DNA from: Odontocerum albicorne
Lineage: Eukaryota > Arthropoda > Insecta > Trichoptera > Odontoceridae
Direction: 5' to 3'
DNA length: 64,000 nt
Assembly (NCBI GenBank): GCA_949825065.1
Contig: OX463849.1
Span: 29,066,043 to 29,130,042 of the forward strand
The notes beneath the pieces were generated by a model. It was given only the letters and a program-made list of their open reading frames with translations, was not told the DNA's origin and did not search any database. Both the position numbers and the translations under genes were made by a program. Of this stretch, positions 11,013-19,251 are shown piece by piece (position 1 is the first letter of the stretch; each line of letters starts with the position of its first letter).

Positions 11013-12279
11013 CCAGGTCTGTAAATATGAAACCGGAATTTGCTCATAGATGGCTCTAGTTGTCAATGTAGTGACTGTCAAACCGCGTCATTGGCGCCTT
11101 TTTCTTGTGTTTACATTTGTCAAAGACTTTTAACTCACAACAATACAAGTTTAATACAACTACATATGTTTTCATAGGGTTGAACATGTCTGTTTTTGTG
11201 CCTGAAAACTACGATTTGCGGACAGCATTGATTTTCTGTTACCATTTGAAGAAAACTGCTGCAGAATCGCATTGAATGCTTGTCGAAGCTTACGGTGAGT
11301 ATGCACTTGGTAAATCACAGTGCTTTGAGTGGTTTAAAAAATTCAAAAGTGGCGATTTTGAGGTGAGAAACGAAGAACGTGGAAGACCAACGAGAAAGTT
11401 TGAAGGCGACGAATTGCAAACATTGTTGGATGAGGATGATGCTCAAACGCAACAACTCGCGGATCAATTAAATGTGACATGAGAAGCCGTCTCCATACGT
11501 TTGAAAGCCATGGGAAAGATCCAGAAGGTGGGAAAATGGGTTCCACATGAACTGAATGAAAGACAGCAGGAAAACCGAAAAAACACTTGCGAAATGCTGC
11601 TCGCCAGGTACAAAAGAAAATCATTTCTCCATCGAATTGTGACTGGCAATGAAAAATGGATATATTTCGAGAAACGTAAGCGTAAAAGATCATGGGTAAA
11701 TCCAAGCAAACCAGCGACATCGACTGCAAGGCCGAATCGCTATGGACAGAAGACTGTGTTTGGTGGGATCAGAAAGGTGTTATCTATTATCAGCTGCTAA
11801 AACCTAGCAAAACTGATAATACTGAACGCTACCGATAACAAATGATGGATTTGAACCAAGCAGTGCGTGAAAAACTACCAGAATATCAAAAGAGGCAACA
11901 CAAAGTGATTTTGCTTCATGATAATGCACCATCGCACAAAGCAAAACCGGTCAAGGAAACGATTGAGGCATTTTGTTGGCAAATACTTTCGCATGCGGCT
12001 TACTCACCAGACTTGACTCCAAACGATTACTACTTATTTGCATCATTGGGACACGCACTTGCTGAGCAGCACTTCACTTCTTACGAAAATGGCTCGATGA
12101 TTGGTTTGCCTCAAAAGAGCACCAGTTTTTTTGTTGTGGCATCCACAAATTGCCAGAGAGATAGAAAAAATGTGTAGCTAGCGATGGACAATACTTTGAA
12201 TAAAATATTTTTTACCATTTTCATACAATAAATGTGTATTTTCTATATAAAAAATCCAGTTTCATATTTACAGAACTGA
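11013..12279 (+). mobile_element. Mos1-like mariner, near full length
   Basis: The 1267-bp element lies between TA (11011-11012) and TA (12280-12281). Ends are CCAGGTCTGTAAATATG and, reversed, TCAGTTCTGTAAATATG. The right end lies 30 bp from the BARD1 stop codon, on the opposite strand, so the insertion is very probably inside or beside the BARD1 3' untranslated region. Confidence 0.92.
11186..12203 (+). pseudogene. Mos1-like transposase pseudogene
   Basis: The start is [10 protein letters not shown] at 11186 and the end GQYFE then TAA at 12203. An in-frame TGA follows TCGCAT near 11273, at the same codon as in the copy at 26581. A second TGA follows LNVT. A Gln codon is lost at DAQTQQLAD, and a frameshift with a small deletion near 11755 removes the CVWWDQ region. 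The first catalytic Asp is Asn (TGNEKW). HDNAPSH and PNDYYLF remain. Confidence 0.9.
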
Positions 12280-12309
12280 TAAATCAACTGTTAGTTAGAA
12301 GCAATTTAT

Positions 12310-14214
12310 CTAAGGATCTACCAGATGAAAATTTTGAAGGCACTCAATGAGCCAACCTATCGGTAGTGATTTGAGATGTCCCATATTATAAGCCAAAGCA
12401 GGTCGGTTCTGGTAAATGATGAAGTGTGCGCAGCAAGCCAACGGTCCTTTTGAAGGTGCGTGATATGGTAATACTTTCTCATTGTCTGGAATTGCTTCAG
12501 GATTAGGTTCCCTCTTAAGAACGGTTCCTCCAGCCTCTTCGACCAGCTGGCATAAGTACTGCTTCTTTACTGTCAGGTGGACACTGATTTCATATTTAGA
12601 CGTAAAACCCATAAAAAAGAAATGACACCCATCAAATAAACCTGGTAATAACATTTTTTTGTTTCTTATCGATAATGTAACACATTCAACTGGCCCGCCG
12701 ATATTAGTGATTTGATATTTCTCGAAATTAGCTATGTTTTGTAAATTACAATGATCTATCCATTCGCAACTGATGAGTACTTTCCCTGCGGCTACTGCGA
12801 GTAAAGTATCAGTTTGTACTCGACCTGAGCTCCAAGGCGCATCACTTATGATTACGTAATGCACATTTTTGGAGAAAGTATGGACTAATTTTAAATTTTC
12901 ATGTTTCGAACAGAGAGTCTGCAGTTTAGTTACATATTCTTTAGTCAGCGATGAAGGGTATATATTATAAACATCAGTTTGTTCTAATGCTTGTGACAAA
13001 CTCAAGTTATGAAGGTTTGCTGAACTTGGCTCGGACAAAATGGTTTTGATGTCGTCAGAAGCTAAATCTAGAGGAGTGATATTTTTATCATTCCTGGCAT
13101 TAATGTCCGCACCATTTTGTACAAGGATGCGAGCTATTGCCATGTTATTGGAGCGCACAGCTTCATGTAGAGGAGTGTCGTAGTGGGGGCCTGGAACGGA
13201 GGGCAAAGCTCCGTGGCTCAGAAGTAAAGAGATCATTTCTGCATTGCCTGCGACTACCGCCTCATGAAGGGGAGTCCAGCCTGCAAAATCTTTTGTGTTA
13301 GGAGAAGCGCCACTCTGCAGTAGATTCTTCACCACATCCATCTTAGAACGGACGCATGCCGCGTGTAACTGGGTTTCGCCCTTTGTGTTTCTTTTCCACA
13401 AATATTTATTCACATTGCTTATTGACATATCCGATATGGATTCGTCAAAATGATCACGGGAAATATTTTGATCTAATTTCATCTTACCATCAGATTTAAC
13501 AAAATTCTTGGCAATTGTCTCTTTGATTGTTTTTGGAATTTCTGCTGCAACTTTTTTAGCACCAGTAGTTACAGATTCTTTTTCATTCTGATTTTTGTTA
13601 CTTAAAATATTTCCTGGTTTTGTCGTTGATGCCGGGGCAATATCTGGTAATTCTTTGACTTTGCGTTTCTGTCTTATAGCTTTAGAAGGCTCGTCATTAT
13701 TTTGTTTAGTTTCAGGAGTATCCGTTTTGAGTTCATCTTTGTTTTCAGTTTCAGAATTATTAGTGATAGTTTTTTTGCGTAATACACGTTTTTGCGGCTC
13801 TATTTTCTCGACATTTTGTCGCAATTTTATTGGTGACAGTATTGCTTTAGTCTTGGTTTCTTTACCGTTTGGATGAGATTTTTTTTGTTTATTATTGTCC
13901 GTTTGATCATTACTGATATTATTAATTTCATCGCATTCCAGATTCTCCTCGCGTTTTGACTGAAGAGACTTGAAGATCTCGTCGAGTTGTCCGTAACTGT
14001 TGACAATTTCTCTAACGTCGTCGGCACTTTGTACATATTTGAGATCTCCTCGGTGGCAAGTGAAGCAGCTAGTCAAGTTTTGCTTCTCTATGTGTTTATT
14101 GCAAAAAATATGACCACATTTTGTAAATACTGAAGGCTGATCGACTAATTCGTTGCAAAAACGACAAATGAGTTCTTCCTTCAAAAGTTCTAGAGCACTG
14201 AGGACTTCTTCCAT
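12310..14214 (-). CDS. BARD1: BARD1-like RING/ankyrin/BRCT protein
   Basis: A single uninterrupted frame of 634 residues; the start is the first ATG of the frame (14214). Domains: a RING finger at about 12-54 (C17, C20, C33, H35, C38, H41, C50, C53), a long Lys/Glu-rich low-complexity linker (about 60-270), three ankyrin repeats plus a cap at about 276-390 (GETQLHAACV, GWTPLHEAVV, DTPLHEAVRS), and two BRCT domains at about 435-630 with their typical Trp (CEWIDH, GWLIEC). This order is specific to BARD1, known as the partner of BRCA1 in a nuclear ubiquitin ligase acting on nucleosomal H2A in DNA repair. It is shorter than the 777-residue human protein, mainly in the linker. One RING ligand usually Cys in BARD1 is His (CNKH). 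No introns interrupt it. A mariner lies 30 bp beyond the stop. Confidence 0.93.
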   Translation of the reverse strand: MEEVLSALELLKEELICRFCNELVDQPSVFTKCGHIFCNKHIEKQNLTSCFTCHRGDLKYVQSADDVREIVNSYGQLDEIFKSLQSKREENLECDEINNISNDQTDNNKQKKSHPNGKETKTKAILSPIKLRQNVEKIEPQKRVLRKKTITNNSETENKDELKTDTPETKQNNDEPSKAIRQKRKVKELPDIAPASTTKPGNILSNKNQNEKESVTTGAKKVAAEIPKTIKETIAKNFVKSDGKMKLDQNISRDHFDESISDMSISNVNKYLWKRNTKGETQLHAACVRSKMDVVKNLLQSGASPNTKDFAGWTPLHEAVVAGNAEMISLLLSHGALPSVPGPHYDTPLHEAVRSNNMAIARILVQNGADINARNDKNITPLDLASDDIKTILSEPSSANLHNLSLSQALEQTDVYNIYPSSLTKEYVTKLQTLCSKHENLKLVHTFSKNVHYVIISDAPWSSGRVQTDTLLAVAAGKVLISCEWIDHCNLQNIANFEKYQITNIGGPVECVTLSIRNKKMLLPGLFDGCHFFFMGFTSKYEISVHLTVKKQYLCQLVEEAGGTVLKREPNPEAIPDNEKVLPYHAPSKGPLACCAHFIIYQNRPALAYNMGHLKSLPIGWLIECLQNFHLVDP

Positions 14215-15280
14215 AGTTTTCAATTTCACAACAAAAATTAAATACCACTACAATTACTGAATTTCCTCAACTTTATTTGATTTTACTTCTTTGTATTTCG
14301 GAAAACCCAATTCACAAACATTTAAAAATGACATATCGTGTCATGTTCATGCCCGCCAAAACAATTGAATTAAGTTCATCTAGATTGCTGATTTATATAC
14401 AGCGTGTACAGCGAGTCGCTTACAATCACTTGACACTGGCGTATACTCCTTCATATATAAGAGTTCACGGCCATTATTCAAGAAGAAAAAGAACAGTCGC
14501 TTACAAAAAAAAACTAAAAAAGTGTTTCACATAATAGGTCGTAAATATTAATAATTCAATTTAACAGAATTTTGAGATTTTTCATTGCTGAAAATAATTG
14601 GTCTCATTTAAGTTCCCATAATTGAACTTTTAATAAAGAGCATGTTGAATTGCTTTCGAACCGTTTTAATATGCGCGTAATACATTTTTTTATTTAAGTT
14701 GAGGCAAAATATATGTGCACGCTATGTTATTAAAGAAAAATCTGACCCTTTTTCATCTATAGTAACCTCAGCAGGGACTTTGTATAGTTATATGTATTTT
14801 AATCCGTCTTTAAGTAGTTGTGACAAAAGTTATACTTTGTATAAAAATAAATTCCTTGAATAAAATAATTTTCAGCAAAAAAATCATCCATTCCTTTTTA
14901 ATATCTGATTAGCTGAATAATAAGTCGGTCACATTACTATTGTAATTGCCCAGTATACGAATACCTGAACTTATTAGTGCCGAGTGAGACTTGTCGATAA
15001 TGATAATTTAGTATAAAGTTAATTAAAAACGGTTAATGTTAATTTCTGGTGCAACAAAATTGACACCTTCTTTCAGAAAACGCTTTTAATGCACCCTTTT
15101 CATTAAAATAATGGTGAATAATGTAGGATTAAAAAAAGTTAAGTAAGTTTGCTATTTAGGGAGCATATTTTCGAGAAATGGTAAGATAGAGAAATATATA
15201 AGAAGATGTATTTTTGTAAGAAAAAGAGGGAAAGGCGCATTTAGTACTATTATACCAATAAATTATTTGCGAAATCTTAA
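14215..15280. other. Upstream region of BARD1 and intergenic AT-rich DNA
   Basis: This holds the presumed BARD1 promoter (minus strand, just above 14214), but no confident TATA or initiator could be chosen. No other gene is supported; the short frame at 14277-14534 lacks any recognisable motif. Confidence 0.4.
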
Positions 15281-15289
15281 AAAAATGGG

Positions 15290-15640
15290 TGTGCACAGTG
15301 CTATGTTAGTTCCTATCTAAATGTATGAAAGAACGCTTAGGCATTGAAAAGAAGCTATAAAAGCAATACAAATGTGCCATGCGTAGACTATCTGGAATAA
15401 ATGAGTAAAAAATGATCGAATAAAAGGTAACTGTTTGTTAGATATGGATGTTAGGTTTAGAAAGGAATCTTAAGACGGTTTGGCCACATTGAGAGAATAT
15501 GTTGCGAAAAACATAAGAAACAAATATAAATATCTGAAATGGATGATATGCGAGGAAGAGGTAGACCAAGGAAAGAAATGAAAAAGATAGAGAAACTGTA
15601 ACGGAGGTAAAGATAAGAAGTATGAGCAACATAGTGTGTG
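15290..15640 (+). mobile_element. LINE ORF2 C-terminal tail, degraded
   Basis: Frames contain LRRFGHIERICCEKHKKQ near 15470 and DMRGRGRPRKEMKKIEKL near 15545, the tail motif of insect non-LTR retrotransposons, with stops and frameshifts. The sequence to about 15830 (including AACACGGCGTGACGATATG) looks like its 3' continuation. Confidence 0.6.
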
Positions 15641-15929
15641 ACCAGATGCATAATATGCATCTGGTCACATATATATTATGATATATATTATGTGGATGAG
15701 ACGAGTGCTGTATACGTGGATTGACAGATATGGAGATCTGTCTTCTCTGCCAATCCTCATAAAGAACACGGCGTGACGATATGTTAGTAATTTGAAATAA
15801 ATCTAGCTTAGTACTTTGAAATGTTCTCATATTAGTTTGAAATGTTTTTTAGGTTTGTGCTTTGTTCAGTTGGTTAAAATTTTAAACTAGTGAATAAACA
15901 GTCGTGAAAATCTTTTAACATATTGTAAT

Positions 15930-16150
15930 TTATTTTTATCAATCACGGTTTGTTCCACTTTTTGTAACGGTATAACCCTACCGGTTTCAAGGCTTTCTCC
16001 TTATCTTCAGGGGAGCACAGACAAACAAGTCTTTGTAATTTATTTTTATCAAACACTGTTAATTCCACTTTTTTGTGACGGTATAACCCTACCGGTTTCA
16101 AGGCTTTCACCTCATCTTCAGGGGAGCGCAAACAAGACTAAATGCTGTTC
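15930..16150 (-). repeat. Tandem 3' terminal units of the Penelope-like element, left
   Basis: Two head-to-tail units of about 110 bp read in minus orientation, each with CCTGAAGATGAG (or its GATAAG variant) followed by TTGAAACCGGTAGGG. The same pair in plus orientation ends the right arm (18515-18819). Confidence 0.8.
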
Positions 16151-16173
16151 GAACTGGTACCGATATACACGCT

Positions 16174-16554
16174 TCAAGGGTTGGGGGCTGAGGGGTGACG
16201 GAGGCACGGGACAATTTCGGCCAAGAGCGGAGAGATTTTTGGGAAATAACTATTCAACAGATATTCGGATCGGTGTACTGACTTAGTATTTTCTAGGGCC
16301 TCTAATCTTTCCAATTTATTTTCGTTACTACTGATATATAAGAATTTGGCATCATAGATAGAAAAAGTATGGTTTTCACGGTGATAGTGATTAGCCATTT
16401 CAGAATAAATTAGAGAATTTGTTAAGGTGGAATTGTGTTCACGAAATCTCTTTTCAAAAGATCTTCCTGTTTTTTCTATATAGAAATTATCAGTCAGCAC
16501 ATAAAATTTTATACACACCACTGTTGCTAAGTATTCCATTTTTGCCTTTCCCAT
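16174..16554 (-). pseudogene. Penelope-like GIY-YIG endonuclease domain, left inverted copy
   Basis: The 126-residue frame carries NFYIEKTGRSFEKRFREH, the PLE version of the GIY-YIG nuclease core, then NHYHRENHTF and a LERLEALE segment. It is near-identical to the plus-strand copy at 18133-18543. The start of this frame is in altered sequence, and the CADC residues seen in the right copy are lost. Confidence 0.8.
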
Positions 16555-16659
16555 TAAATAAGAGTTTCCGGAGATTAAAATTAGTGTAAAAAGCTGGTTT
16601 TATGTGACTTGGAATATTTTTGGTTATTTTTTTGTAAGATAATAATTTAACATTAACCA

Positions 16660-17702
16660 AGGCACACAAAGGTGAATCAATAGTTATATTTCATAGAAAG
16701 GATTATGAAGAAAAAGTTCTAGATTTTCTGAATAACAAAAAAATTCAAGTATTAAAAACCAGCCTATAAATTCTTTGCAGACTATAGTAAAATCCGCCCT
16801 AAAAAGTTGTAGCTCCATCATGAACCAAAATTTTAAAAAGAATTTGTGTATAATGAATCCACAAATACCTCAATTATATAGCTTAGCCAAATTACACAAG
16901 AACAATATACCTATAAAACCTGTAGTCCCATATAACCAGGCGCCAACCTATAAAATATGTACTCGTAAGTTTGTCAAATAACAATTTTATAATCTAACCC
17001 ATTTTAAAGCTTAATACTCAATCAAAAACTCCTTGGAATTAATTGATAAACTTAAAAAACATGGAAATATTTCATAATGCAAAACTAGTATCCTTTGATG
17101 TGACTAATCTCTATCCAAGTATACCAGGATGGAGATCCTTAGAACTCGCAAAAAATATCGTAAATGACAATAGTAAGGACCTTGTTAAAAATTCGGAATT
17201 GATTTCATTGATGGACTTATGCATCAAACAAAATTATTTTAACTTCAGCAATAAAATATATAAACAAACAAATGGTTTAGCTATTGGCTCACCGTTGTCT
17301 GCCCTCCTTAAAGAAATATTTATGAACTATTTTGAAAAATGTATTTTTAGGAGTAAGTTTAAGTTAATTAAAAATGTTTTGTGCTGGTTTAGGTATGCAG
17401 ATGACATTCTTTGTATTTGGACGGGTACCGATAGACAATTACACCAATTTCTTAAATATTTAAATTCTATAGAAAGTTTTATAAAATTTACACTACAAAC
17501 AGAACAGGATGGAAAATTAAATTTCTTGGACCTAACATTATCTCGGAAAAATGGCACGTTTGACTTTGATATATATAGGAAAAATACTTATTCAGACTCT
17601 ATAATTCCAGCAACTTCCAACCATACTAATAATCAGGAATTCGCCGCATTTAACTGTATGCTTCATAGATTGCTGTGTCCCATTAAACGACGACAATTTT
17701 AA
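16660..17702 (+). pseudogene. Penelope-like reverse transcriptase
   Basis: The N-terminal segment reads YSLAKLHKNNIPIKPVV (near 16880). A second frame from 17043 carries FDVTNLYPSIP, QTNGLAIGSPLS and the catalytic WFRYADDI motif, then KLNFLDLTL and the end of the domain near VPLNDDNFKKE (other frame). Stops and frameshifts at about 16765, 16980 and 17690 break it. A small insertion follows at 17713-17853. Its order before the endonuclease fits the PLE layout. Confidence 0.87.
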
Positions 17703-17712
17703 AAAGGAATAA

Positions 17713-17853
17713 TTTTAAAATAAATTTAATATTTTTTATATTTAATGTTGTATTTATATTAATTATGTTATATTGTGTATTCAGATCAATAAATTTATTT
17801 ATGATTTACTTATTTTTTGAAGTTTCTTTTATTCCTACTTTATTATTAATTTT
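17713..17853. mobile_element. Small AT-rich insertion inside the Penelope-like element
   Basis: 141 bp lie between two copies of AGGAATAA (17705-17712 and 17854-17861). The PLE reading continues on both sides, so the segment looks like a later short insertion with an 8-bp target duplication. No inverted ends stand out. Confidence 0.5.
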
Positions 17854-18132
17854 AGGAATAACCATAAAAAAATTGTTACAAATAATTCTGATCTTCCAGA
17901 TCCTGGAAGCCTCATTGATTCACTTTTAATAAACAAAACAAAAAAGAAACTTATGAAATATTATATATTTAACGAAACCTATAAGCATACCTATAAATGG
18001 AGCAAAGTCCTATTAATAAAAACATATATGAAATAACCAAAAATATTCTCTGAAAACTCTGAGAATTATTTTAATCTCTGAAAACTCTTATTTAATGGGA
18101 AAGGCAAAAATGCAATACTTAGCAACAGTGGT

Positions 18133-18543
18133 GTGTATAAAATTTTATGTGCTGACTGTGATAATTTCTATATAGAAAAGACAGGAAGATCTTTTGAAAA
18201 GAGATTTCGTGAACACAATTCCACCTTAACAAATTCTCTAATTTATTCTGAAATGGCTAATCATTGTCACCGTGAAAACCATAATTTTTCTATCGATGAT
18301 GCCAAATTCTTACATATCAGTAGTAACGGAAATAAATTGGACAGATTAGAGACCCTAGAAATTTCTAAGTCAGTACACCGATCCGAACATCTGTTGAACA
18401 GTTATATCCCAAAAATCTCTCCGCTCTTGACCGAAATTGTCCCGTGCCTCCGTCACCCCTCAGCCCCAACCGTTGAAGCATGTATATCGGTACCAGTTCG
18501 AACAGCATTTAGTCTTGTTTGCGCTCCCCTGAAGATGAGGTGA
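18133..18543 (+). pseudogene. Penelope-like GIY-YIG endonuclease domain, right copy
   Basis: The 136-residue open frame contains KILCADCDNFYIEKTGRS (with the Cys pair typical of PLE nucleases), FEKRFREHNSTL, an H-rich NHCHRENH segment and LDRLETLEIS. It lies downstream of the RT (16660-17702) in the same orientation, as expected. It is the better-preserved of the two inverted copies. Confidence 0.85.
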
Positions 18544-18819
18544 AAGCCTTGAAACCGGTAGGGTTATACCGTCACAAAAAAGTGGAATTAACAGTGTTTG
18601 ATAAAAATAAATTACAATGTTTTAAAACCTCCACAACGTTAATGCCTTAATTATAAACAATAAACAAGTCTTGTTTGTGCTTCCCTGATTATGAGGGGAA
18701 AGCCTTGAAACCGGTAGGGTTGTACCGTTACAAAAAGTGGAATAAACAGTGTTTGATAAAAATAAATTACAATGTTTTTAAACCTCCACAACGTTAATGC
18801 CTTAACCATAAACAATATT
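18515..18819 (+). repeat. Tandem 3' terminal units of the Penelope-like element, right
   Basis: Two units, about 18515-18640 and 18665-18819, both with GAAACCGGTAGGGTT, an ACAGTGTTTGATAAAAAT block and CCTCCACAACGTTAATGCC. The second unit has a GATTATGAG variant of the GAAGATGAG box. Confidence 0.8.
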
Positions 18820-19061
18820 TTTTAACATACGAGTATTTTCTCACATTGTCTATTTTGCGTGCCATAGACAAAAGCACAATTTTCAAACTGTCAAAACGAT
18901 TTGATTCGGTGTTGATGTGTGAATGTAACTATTAGCCGGAATATAAAATAATATATCTATTTATTCATTTAATATGGTTTTATCGCATTATCATAAGCGT
19001 AATAAGTAATTGTTACGAATCAAAGTAGTTTTGAGCGGATAGTCTCAGAGGAATTAGAAGG

Positions 19062-19251
19062 ATGTCAGACGACGAGGAGCTAACCTTACCGAAACGCAGC
19101 AAGCTCGTACATTATGGATCCTTGGAGGAGCAAGAGCGCGCCCGGCTGGCCGCTATCGCCGCTACGGTGCGCAGCGACGGGGAGTCCGCCCCTGGGGCTG
19201 GGGGCGGCGCTGTTGAAGGCAAGGAGCTGGGAGAAATACATATCTCCAATG
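19062..19251 (+). CDS. PRPF4: PRPF4 exon 1
   Basis: It starts [20 protein letters not shown] at the first ATG and ends with one base of a Glu codon at AATG|GTTAGA. The Gly/Ala-rich stretch near 19190 is specific to this gene's variable N-terminus. Confidence 0.95.

Larger units (their letters stand above)
15923..18819. mobile_element. Penelope-like element with inverted terminal arms
   Basis: The 2897-bp insertion is bounded by identical TTTTAACATA (15913-15922 and 18820-18829). The centre (about 16660-18060, plus) encodes a Penelope-type reverse transcriptase. The left arm (15923-16560) carries the element's endonuclease and 3' terminal repeats in minus orientation, and the right arm (18090-18819) carries them in plus orientation. 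The two arms are near-identical inverted repeats of about 600 bp. Each ends in two tandem copies of a unit containing GAAACCGGTAGGGTTATACC. The right end lies about 230 bp upstream of the PRPF4 start codon. Penelope elements with inverted terminal copies are known from Drosophila virilis. Confidence 0.9.

Noticed and set aside
13595..13876. Plus-strand frame opposite BARD1
   Set aside because: Antisense shadow of the Lys/Glu-rich BARD1 linker.
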